Assembly: GCA_964017185.1 (NCBI GenBank)
Contig: OZ024872.1
Span: 41,918,188 to 41,982,187, forward strand
Source: Rugalucina vietnamica
Taxonomy: Eukaryota > Mollusca > Bivalvia > Lucinida > Lucinidae
Length of the DNA: 64,000 bases
Reading direction: 5' to 3'
Of this stretch, positions 47,201-59,100 are shown piece after piece (the first letter of the stretch is position 1; the number at the start of each line of letters is the position of its first letter). Below the pieces are notes generated by a model. It did no database searches, had not been told where the DNA came from, and was given only the letters and a program-made list of their open reading frames with translations. The position numbers and the translations under genes were made by a program.

Positions 47201-49986
47201 CACTTGATGGCACTTCAGATGATTCAGTAGTTTGACTTGTTGTCGATTCTGAAGTCACAACGCTGCTAGGCAATGGTGAAGAGCTTGGAGTTTCACTTGA
47301 CGGCGCTTCAGATGACTCAGTCGTTTGACTTGTGGATTCTGAAGTTACAACGCTGCTAGGCATTGGTGACGTGCTTGGTATTGCACTTGATGGCACTTCA
47401 GATGATTCAGTAGTTTGACTTGTTGTCGATTCTGAAGTCACAACGCTGCTTGGCAATGGTGACGAGCTTGGAATTCCACTTGACGGCACTTCAGATGATT
47501 CAGTAGTTTGACTTGTGGTCGATTCTGAAGTAATAATGCTGCTTGGTACTGGTGACGTTTCTGTCGTTGTTGACTGCTCTTCAATGGTTGTTTGAGGAGA
47601 AGAAATTGGTATTTCACTTGATTGTACAGTTTCTTCTGTTGTTGTTTCTGTTGTTGTGGTCTGTGCTTCACTGGTTGGTTGAGGAGAAGAAATTGGAATT
47701 TCACTTGACTGTACAGTTTCTTCTGTTGTTGTTTCTGTTGTTGTGGTCTGTGCTTCACTCGTTGGTTGTTGAGAAGAAATTGGTGTTTCACTTGACTGTG
47801 TAGTTTCTGTTGTTGGTTGTGGTGAAAATCCTGGTCCATTACTTGTCTTTGTAGTTTGTGTCGATGTTGTTTGCACTTCACTGGTTGGTTGATGTGAGGA
47901 TATTGGTATTTCACTTGACTGTGTAGTTTCTGTCGTCGTTTCTGTTGTCATAGTCTGTGCTTCACTGGTTGGTTGAGGAGAGGATTCTGGTATTTCACTT
48001 GACTGTGTAGTTTCTGTTGTGGTTTTTGTTGTTGTAGTCTGTGCTTCACTGCTTGGCTGAGGAGATGAGAATGGTATTTCACTTGACTGTGTAGTTTCTG
48101 TTGTGGTTTCTGTTGTTGTAGTCTGTGCTTCACTGCTTGGCTGAGGAGATGAGAACGGTATTTCACTTGACTGTGTAGTTTCTGTCGTGGTTTCTGTCGT
48201 TGTAGTCTGTGCATCACTGCTTGGCTGAGGAGATGAGAATGGTATTTCACTTGACTGTGTAGTTTCTGTCGTGGTTTCTGTCGTTGTAGTCTGCACTTCA
48301 CTGGTTGGCTGAGGAGATGAGAACGGTATTTCACTTGACTGTGTAGTTTCTGTCGTGGTTTCTGTCGTTGTAGTCTGTACTTCACTGGTTGGCTGAGGAG
48401 ATGAGAACGGTATTTCACTTGACTGTGTAGTTTCTGTCGTGGTTTCTGTCGTTGTAGTCTGCACTTCACTGGTTGGCTGAGGAGATGAGAACGGTATTTC
48501 ACTTGATTGTGTAGTTTCTGTCGTGGTTTCTGTCGTTGTAGTCTGTGCTTCACTGCTTGGCTGAGGAGATGAGAATGGTATTTCACTTGACTGTGTAGTT
48601 TTTGTCGTGGTTTCTGTCGTTGTAGTCTGTGCTTCACTGCTTGGCTGAGGAGATGAGAATGGTATTTCACTTGAAATTACTGGCAGTCCGCTTGTCTGAA
48701 CAACTGTAGGTACTCCACTGCTCGGTACAATTGAAGACATCGGTACTGCCGTTGAGGGAGGACTGCTAGGATCATCACACCTGATTACAATGTCAATACT
48801 GACGTCACCAAGGTCAATAGGTTCTAGTATAAAGGGCATAGTCACGGGCATGGTTGAAGCCAAGGGTGTGGTAGTTACAGTGCTACTGGAGGTGGTACTA
48901 CTGGAGGTGGTACTCGTGGTACCTGTAGTGGTACTCGTTGTTGAAGTGGAACTAGAAGTCGAAGTGGAAGTTGTGGTCGTTACTGTTGTATTAGGCACAA
49001 ACTCACCACAAACTCCAAATGTACATTGCTGAAATGGGAAAAAGATACCTTTCATAAATAAGCCTTTGCATGAGAAAACGAATAATTTGTGTAAAGCGAA
49101 ATGAAAGCGCTGACAAGTTGTGCAGGTACTGAACAGCTGATCTGCACCTTTTGGTTTCGCATGTGCAAAAATTGGTTTTCTCATGCCGTGTCTCAAATTT
49201 TATAATGAATAAAAATCAATTCTGCTGAGTTTCAAATGAAACCTTAACATTATTATTTATCATTATCATCAGTGGCTGTATGCTCTATTTGCAATAAAGT
49301 TTTTGCTGTGAGTGCGGAATCTTTTAAAATAATCATTTTAATTGAATATTTAGGTATCCTATGCATTCATCACAATACATATGTTACATTATATCAGGTT
49401 CAAATTGTAAAAATTTAACTGATTTATGGAAAATTCTAGTCTGCATTCAGTTGAGCGTTATGATATTTCATCATAAATAGATCATAAAACTGAATAAATC
49501 ATTAAAAATGAATAAACAGCAGAAATGAATAAGCAGTAAAAATGAATAAACCATGAAAATAAATAAATAAATCATAAATCGAATTAAAACGAATTAATCA
49601 TAAGATAAATAAATCATAAAAATGAATAAATCTAAAAAAAAGGATAAATTATGAAATCGAATAAATCATAGAAATGAATAAATCTAAAAAAATGAATAAA
49701 TCATAAAATTGAATGAATCTAAAATAATGAATAAATCATGAAATTGAATAAATTTCAAAAATGAATAACTGATCAAAAAATTGAATAAATCTAAAATAAT
49801 GAATAACTGATCAAAAAGGTGAATAAATCTAAAATAATGAATAGATCATAAAAATGAATAAACCTCAAAAATGAAGAAAAAAATGAATAAATCACAAAAT
49901 TGAATAAATCACAAAATTGAATAAATCATATAAATAAATAACTCTCAAAAATGAATAAAATGTAAAATTCAAAAAAAAAAAAAAAA

Positions 49987-50022
<36 letters not shown>

Positions 50023-53000
50023 AATAAATCATAAAATTGAATAAATCATAAAAATGAATAAATAATAAAGCAACAACCAACTTACCAGGCCTTCGGTGGC
50101 ATTACACGTTGTGTTGAAGCCAACGATGACATTCACACATGAGTCTGTGTTCTCGTCGTAGCAGTCAAGACCTTGACAATCTACAGCAGATGTCTGAAAC
50201 AGAAGATGATTGTCATCACGAAAACAGACCATTCAATATACAGTTTATTTATCAGTTTCTTTTTTTTTTTTTTTTTTTTTTCATAGTATAAATTGTGGGT
50301 TCATGTTAAGATCGCCTCGCCTAGGCGGTTCTTACAAGTACCCTTAATCTTGGTGAGTAATCTATCACAGATGAGAATCACGTGACCTACCGAAGGTAAA
50401 ATGATCGGTGACGCATATTGCAACTGTCACCGAAGTTGAGGTGAGATGTTCGAGTTTTCTCCTATAACGTTTACTTTATTGACTTATAGATATCTGCAGA
50501 CAGTGCAGAAATTGAATATTTATTGAATGAAAGTAACAAAAGGAATACAGGTTATTTCGTTTTCGCAAATGCTACGAGGATCGGTCAACATCAGGAAAAC
50601 ATGTCCGTGCAATGCATACCCCCTTAAACCCCATTTTTATATAGCAAAACTGGAGTATGCGGGGGTATACCTATTTTTTCTTATTTCTGCTCCAAATCAT
50701 AGATTGTGGGTATTCGTTAGAACCGCCTCGCCGAGGCGGTTCTAACGTGTACCCACAATCTATGTTTTGAGCAAAAAAAAAAAAAAAATCATTTTTTCCA
50801 GTGAAAATTTTCATATTTACAACCAAAATATTGTCTGTATATTGCATGAGCGTGTTTTCGTAACGAAAGATTCTGTCACAGTCGTATTTATTGTAGTTAA
50901 TAGACACGATATGCTACTTTATTATATGTTATTTAAAAGGGTAGCATTTTGCCTTTATAATGAAAGTCATGTCACCACGACAAGTTGATTTCAACATTTC
51001 AATTGAATAAATTTGATTTTAGCAGGATATATTCACTAATATTCAAAAAATATTTAGCACTAATTGCATGTTTTCGTAGTCATTTGTCTGTACATTTTAC
51101 ATCGTTTTCTTTAAACCATGTCAGTATCAGAGGGTCACCTCTTTTAGAATGCCAGTTTCCTTTCATCCCGAACAGCCAACCAAATTTTTATCACAGGTTA
51201 TAGCCAGGGAAATGGTATTTCAGATATAGATATTTAAAATATTTTGCAATGATAGATACTGAGAACTACAGGGAGTGACAGAACATTTTGACCTATCCTC
51301 GTATAGGAGAAAACTCGAAAATCTAACCTCAACTTCGGCCTCAATTGCAATTTGCGTGTCACCGATCATTTATCGGTTTGTGTGTAAACAATACCACGTG
51401 ATTCATAAGAAAGGAATGTATACCCCGGTTTTACTTAACGTTTAAGCCTAGCGTACTTTTTGTGGGACATAGGCAAACAGAACAGCCCCAGATGTGACGC
51501 CGCATAACGCGGCGTCCCATCTGGGGCTATTCTATTTGCTCAGAATTTTCATCGAAAAAATGAATAAAATTTAAAAATCACTCCTGATGCCCCTAAAAAA
51601 GAAAGTGGACACCCAAATGATAATGATGGGAAAATCCATTCGTCAAATATGGGTTAATACACATGTGGTGTCAGGGACATGTTATTTTGAACTACTTACA
51701 CATTTGGATGATGTTCTGCCAAATACATTCTGGCACTGGTCTTCAACAGAATATCTTTCACCCATTGTGGGTATCTGTAGAAAACTCGCATAGTCGAAAA
51801 ATTCGTCGAAAACGGTCAAACAATTGTTCTCCAACCTGAAGCGTACAAATAGGTTACTCTACAAGATTGAGCCTCGAAGCGAGAAAACCGGTCTTCGGGG
51901 TTTCCGACCAGGTCCGACACAAACCGGCCTGTACAAGCTCAGAAAAGAGCTAGAAGCTTGAAATTTCGGATTTAAGTAGAAGAGGAATTGTACTATCCGA
52001 GTAGCGAAAACAAAGGCGCTGATCAGCTTCGCGGTAACAACCGCGAAGCTGATCTGCGCCTTTGTTTTCGTCTAGGCAAAAATCCAGTTTTCTCATGGCG
52101 CGGCTCACTGATAGTTGTGCAGGAAACATGTCATGTAATACAAGTTTAAACACAGTTGTAAGTTTCATAAGTGGATGACACATAAACATTCGAGGATATT
52201 TGAAGGCATTATTATGTTCTTGGTAGTATGAAATCATTTCTCGTTAAAATTCACTGGGTCATTAAGCAACAGCAGAATGTAGACAATAAAGCAATGCATG
52301 TTTTAAACATGGATTTGAAAATGAGAAATAATTGTTTGTTTGTTTGTTTGTTTGTGTGTTGTTTGTTTGTTTGAATTGATGCTTTACGTCCCAGTCAACA
52401 GCTAAGGTCATGTCTGGTCTTTGCCTCCATTTTATGGGACTGTTAACCAAATTGAGGATGTCATGACATCCAACAAGTGCTTAAAATATGACCATCCAAT
52501 GTAGTCACAAATAGATTAACATGAACCATTTTTCTGGGCAGGCTCAGACGTGAGCTGTTAAACAGTAATCAGATGGTCAGTCAGTCGTGTATAAACCTTG
52601 CCTGGAGGCACACGCAGACCATCTATTTCTTCAGGCCAAAATTGGCGGAGCCCATGCAATATCATAAGCATCTGAGAACATATAAGATTTTACAAATACA
52701 CCTACATTTTGCCATCTGATTATACTGTTTTTTACTGTAATAAGACCAGAATGTAGTTGAGGCTGATTTTAAAATTTAATCTAAACCTACCCTTTGATAT
52801 ACTCTCTCATACTTTCTCTGGAGCAAAGGGAATATTCGTAAGGGTTCACGGGCACGGGGGCTGTGTTTTCAGTAAATATATCAGACATTATGTACTGGGC
52901 GCTGTTGTCACAGGCAGTATTGGTATCATAGTCAGCCCCTAACCTGAAAATAATAGTCACTATGTTGTTGTTATCGGTCTTCTTCTTCTCTTTTTATTAT

Positions 53001-53072
53001 TTGTCTTTCTTCTTCTTCTTCTTCTTCTGCTTCTTCTTGTGTTGTTGTTGTTGTTCTTCTTCTTCTTCTTCA

Positions 53073-53133
<61 letters not shown>

Positions 53134-56100
53134 GTTGTTGGTGGTGGTGTTGGTGGTGTTGGTGGTGTTACAATGGTCATTGTGTTGTTTTATTATCATT
53201 ACTATTATTTATCTTTATTTTTATTTATTTATTTATTTATTTTTTTTTTGTATTATCAACGCCACTAATGATAACTAAGCATATGAAAGAATAAATATCT
53301 TCAAATCATTAAAACTAAAATGCCAATACATTCTAGTCAAAAATATGGGTTTAATGAACATCATACATACGACAAGGCTAGCACTTGAGCTATATATCTC
53401 GGCAAATTTCCATCCATTGTAATAATAGACGAAGACAGTGTGCTGCTTGAGGTGCATATAGGTGTACCAAGCAAGTCTGAATAACAGAACAGAACATGTC
53501 TTTTTATTAAAATGTCAAGTCGTCATTTACATTGACATGAGAGTAATAAAATACACAAAATAATAAACACTATTTAAGCTGAGGGCATATTCAATCCTGA
53601 TTCAGAATTTAATTATGACTTGGCAACCATCTTGAAAAATGGCCGTCAACTTAGAATGCCTAACGGTTAACATTAGTATTTGTGCCAAGTTCCATGCTTG
53701 TATCGCAAAATGTACAATTCTCATACGAAAACAGGGATTAATCTGCCCAGCCATATATTATGTGAAGTTGATGATACAATTTGCTTATTGCTTGGCATAC
53801 TTGACGGCAGAAGAGTTTCTGCTCCAAAGTGGTTTTATTGTGTATACACTGCCAAATAATGATAAAGATCATTATTACAAAACTCCTATTATACGTCAAT
53901 ATATACAGAGGAATATTCAAAGACTTCCTTGGATAATTATTTGGGTTTAAAGCTGTAGATTATACAAACCATCTTGGATACCATATTGAATTTCTAAAAA
54001 TAGAAAAAATGGTCAATAAGGGTTGCAAATTAAGGTATTAGTAACGAATGGACTCATCCGTCTATGAGTCTACCGCGTCACATCTGGGGCTATTCTGTTT
54101 GCCTATGCCCCCAAAATAGGACATCAGAGTTCATATTAGACTGATGCAAAAATGAATACATGGTAAAAGTAACTTACAATTAACGCTGCTTCCCTTGTAT
54201 ACCAGCGGCAATCTGAAATTGTCAAAATTAATGGGACTCTATCAAAGTAGTCACAGCATACTGAGCACATGTTCTAATTGCATAATATATATATCGTTAT
54301 ATGTTTTATGTGCTCAAGTGCCTAATGGCCTATTGCATGAATAAATTACTCTAAAATCTGAAACAGTGAAACGTAATAACATTTTATGAATTAAATTGAA
54401 ACACTCCAAAGCAGAAATGAAAGACAAAGCAGAAATGAAAAAAAGAGCCGCCACATGGGAAAACTAACACTCTGCAAAGGCGGAAACAAAGGCGCAGATC
54501 AGCTTCGCAGTAACTGCGAAGCTGATCAGCGCCTTTGTTTTCGCTACACGGACAATACAATTGCTCTACTTTTTTAATCCAAATATTTCCAGCCTCTAAC
54601 CATCTTCTGTGACTGTACAGCCCGGTTTGTATCAGACCTGGTCGTAACCCAAATTATTGGTTTTTCTCATTCACAGGCTCAAATAAATTTGAAAGGTTGT
54701 CGGGAATATTTGGCTTAAGAGAGCTTCTTTTTTCGTAATGAATACCTACTTTGTTAGCGCTATGGTATGGTCTGGCACAGGAAAATTCAGATATGAAATG
54801 AGGAAGTTTGCTAGTGCTGTTACATCCGTTAAAGCCTTGTTGGCTATTAGGGTCCCGTTATCCCTGTTTTTATTCTTGGTCCAGCTTGATTGGAATTTAT
54901 TCTGAAAATAATACAAGTCCATTTCATTTAAAAATTTCGTTTGAAAATTTCATCAAGACTGGTTTGTGTGTCTAATAAATGCTTCCGCTAAATCTAATTT
55001 AACATATACTCCTCCTCAAAACAATTCGGTCACCCAAAGTCGTTCCCATTCTGTATATATTGTTATAAACTTGTTTGGTGTGCTCATACCCTTTCCTATC
55101 CTATTCCCAACCCAAAACTTTGATAAAGTGCTTCTACGTCCTATTAACATCTTTTGTCATATGGAGATAGAGCATGCTGAAAATGTTATCCGAAGGGCTG
55201 TAGGAGCCCTGGATCAAAACAACGACCCCTGAATCAAAAAAAAAAAAAAAAAAAAAAAAGCGGCGAGAAGCTTTACTATTAGACACCACAGAGGCTTCTA
55301 CACTGTATATGTATCCTGTGGAAGCTAGCATGCGTTAGTCGCTAGAATGGAGTGACCTTTCAGATTCCTCACCCTTTTGTACCCTATAACTACCATATAA
55401 CATCTACTTTTTTAAACCGAGCATGCGCAATAGACATACGCTGCATGCGAAATGACTGTTTATACACTCGATTTTGTCAAGTGTTTCAAATTTACTAGCA
55501 ATAGAACACAATTTTCGTTTATTTGTTGGGTGGTTGCAACACAACTGGGTGACCGGATTTTTTTGAGGAGGAGTATATTTATAGCATTAAAGGTTTGTTG
55601 GAAGCTAAAGGAGTATTGTGAATAGCGAGTGTTCGCAATAAAAACAGTGAGGTAGTAGTGAGAAACGTATATTCTATTAACGACTGTTGACATGCCAAAT
55701 GCCTGGATAAATCACACATCTCCCGCAATTGAGAACTGCCTGAGGACAAAAAAATGGGTCAAAGCTTAAAATGCAATCTTTACATACTCGAAACACCCAT
55801 ACAGAAATGGACTCAGATTACCCGAACTAGAATGTCGGACTCCAGAAAATAATCGAACTATGGGCTAAAGTAACTGTATCCCCGTAGATATGACAAAAAA
55901 CGGAAGAAAAAAAAAAACAACATTCGGTAAGGAAAAAGAACCGTCCATCGGAGGGGGGGGGGTCGATTCCGTTTTGTAATACCGCTAATATTTTTTACAT
56001 CGAAAGCCAGTCTGTCAAACCACAACAAAGGCTTGAAATATTGTCTATGTCAAAACCGAAGTAGATCAGAAGCTTAAAGATTAATGTCAAATCCTGTGCC

Positions 56101-59100
56101 ATGAGAAGAGAGATAGCTGAGACAAACGAAAATTGAGTTGTGGCTTAGCGTCCCAGTCAACAGCTATGGTCATGTCAGGACGTTGTCTCCATTTTATGGG
56201 ACTTCTACCCAACACTAAGATGTCATGACACCCAAACTGTGCTTTAGAAATTTATTACCCAATGAAATTGCTTGACTTTAGTCATTTTTCTTGGGCAGGC
56301 TCAGACTTGAGCGGTTAACCAGTCAGTCAGTCACCCATACACTTTGCCTAGACTCACCAGTAGCCCATCTATTGTGGCCCTGAGAGAAAATGGTGGGTGT
56401 ACTTTCTTAGAGAAAATGGTGGGTGTACTTTCTTAATAAATAAACTGACACTGCATGAATAGAGCCGCCCCATGGGAAAACCAACAATCTGCATAGGCGA
56501 AAACAAAGGCGCTGATCAGCTTCGCGGTTACATCAGCGCCTTTGTTTTCGCTACACGGATAGTACAATCCCTCCTCTAAATTTCAATCTTCTAGCCTGCT
56601 TCTGTGCTTGTACAGGCCGGTTTGTGTCGGACCTGTTCGGAAACCACATTGTTGGCTTTCCCACGAGGCGGCTCAATTATAGTAAGATGTCCTACCCGAC
56701 GCTCTGTATATCATGGTAACTTACTATGAGATTAAATGGGCGAAAAAAATCATGTAAAGTGTATACCATATTTTAAGTAAACAGTGTTTTTAAAACCAAG
56801 TAGCGCTTACCATGGCAATCTGTGTATTAAGCAAGTAAAGTCGGATATTAAGGGAGCTGTAGGTCTCCATGTACTCGAACATCGTGTCTGTCTGAAAGAA
56901 AAGTGATACTCATTAATACGCATAGAAGAGAATTGGTTGGTTGATTTCGTGTTTTACGCGCGCAGCTGTGTCATTTGGAATCGGGTTTTGGTTTAAAGTC
57001 TCATCCGAAAGACCGGTGAGATCCAAGATCGAATTTACGACCACTGGTTTTCAAGGCGAACGGTGTTTTGCGCGAATCAACTTTCTTATGCATATACTTA
57101 AAACTGACAAAAGCAGGCAAAGCTTTTCTTCCATTTGTCCGATTTTCTGTTTACTGGTTCGTTTTCACTCCTACACTCATTAAAGGCAAAATTGTTGATT
57201 TTTTTATGCGAAGGCTCACATGTTTGTTTGTTTGTTTGTTTGTTTGTTTGTTTGTTTGTTTGTTTGTTTGTTTGTATTGATGTTTAACGTCCCAGTCAAC
57301 ATTTTTTCAGTCATGTCGGGACAACGCCATCGCTTCCTGGGTTTTAACCAGTACTATAGGGAGTTAATGTGTCTTGCTCAAGGACAAAAGGCTCATATGT
57401 GAATCACATACCTCACGTGTGAGCGACTCTAAATAATTTTGAATATAGTTTGAGACGTCACTCGCTGGAGAATCTGACAACGCTGGGAGATTGTTGTAAC
57501 TGAAATAGAGATCAACCATACAGGTTTTAATGATTTTAAACTGCAAAGATAAATAAATAAATACTTTGAGTGGTGCGTCCCAGTAAACAACAATGTCCAT
57601 GTCTGGACGTTACCTCCATTTTGGGACCTCCATCCAACATTAGGATGCCACGACGCCTAAAATGTGTTTGAAAAAGAAAATCACCCAAGTAAACCAAAAA
57701 GGCTTATTTGCGTGTATGTTTTGACTTGAACCACTTTTCCTGGGCAGGCTCAGACCCTCTAAACGGTTAGCCAGTTATATATTAGATTGTCAGTAATTCA
57801 TAAGCTTTGCCTGGAGGCACATTCAGCCCATCTATTTCTCAGGGTCCCAATGGGCGGGGGCCCAGTGCATTTGTTCGCTTAACTTATTTGATCATTCTAA
57901 GCAAGACCGCAAGAAACTGGTATATATGTGAAATGACATGCAGAGTTTTAGAATTAAAGGGATCAATAGGGAAAATGTTATTGTGAGTCTCTGTAATTGG
58001 CATAATTTGTTTACAAGGTGAACGCATTTGTCGTTCAATTACCATACACTCCGCGGACCAAAAAGGCAGAAAACAACCATACATGTGACCAAACACTGCA
58101 ACTAAAAGTTTCCATCCTAATTGGACTTACAATTGAAAAGTAGAAAAGTCTGTCATAATAAATAGTTCTATCACATTGTCAAGTTTTGTAGCTTCGCTGC
58201 TTTCTTGTCGTTTTCTTCTGTGGTGAATATCTGTTCAAAAGGTATAAGGCAAAAATAAATTAATGCATGTCAATGTAATTACAATATATACAGTCAGACA
58301 TAAGTTAAGCATCACCCAAATATTATTCTTGAAACGGTTTTGAGATAACAACAATTATTCTTTGAAGGCATTTTACCAGTGTCTTTTCTAGATCTGCTTG
58401 ACCTGTCAGAATGACATTTGCCCCAATCGCTTAGATTCTATGGGGGCATTTATACATTTACCCCTTTTGGGGGGTATGTCCTTAGTAATTGTATATAATT
58501 CATTAATAGATATTCAATTTGACTTTGTATGAGCTCGAAAAGAGTTAAAATATAGAAAAGTTCCAAGAGGCTTTTTGATAGACTCAGTGGTTTATGTAAG
58601 TTACAGGAATAGCCATCCAAACTTATTCGCTTGTTATTTAAGCATTACGTTTTCACTTTGTAACATACGATTCATGAACCTTTCATAATGTAACGGGATA
58701 GTCTCCCTTGTAGAATACGTTGGTGCAACGTAAAAGCGGCATATTAGCGGGTAGTAATATGCAAATTAGAAACTCGAAACTTTGTGATTAGAGTAAGTGT
58801 TAGGTATATAGCGCAGTAAACCACCCTTGGTGGATGAGCATGCTTTTCCACCGACGGGGTTTGCTGTGGCTCGGCTCGGCTGTACGTTACATTTGGTGGC
58901 AGCGGTGGGATAATGACAACTGCCAGACCGGGGTTGCCTTACCCATGTAGTCCCCAGGCCAAGACTCGGGGCGAGTCTTCTCGGAGGGGGAAGTAATGTA
59001 ACGGGATAGTCTCCCTTGTAGAATACGTTGGTGCAACGTAAAAGCGGCATATTAGCGGGTAGTAATATGCAAATTAGAAACTCGAAACTTTGTGATTAGA

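Noticed and set aside
47438..48670. Lys/Gln/Leu/His-rich minus-strand frames over the mucin repeats
   Set aside because: Frame-shifted reading of the same minisatellite; the true frame is the mucin one.
52960..53294. Poly-Tyr, poly-Leu and poly-Asn frames
   Set aside because: Microsatellite translations.
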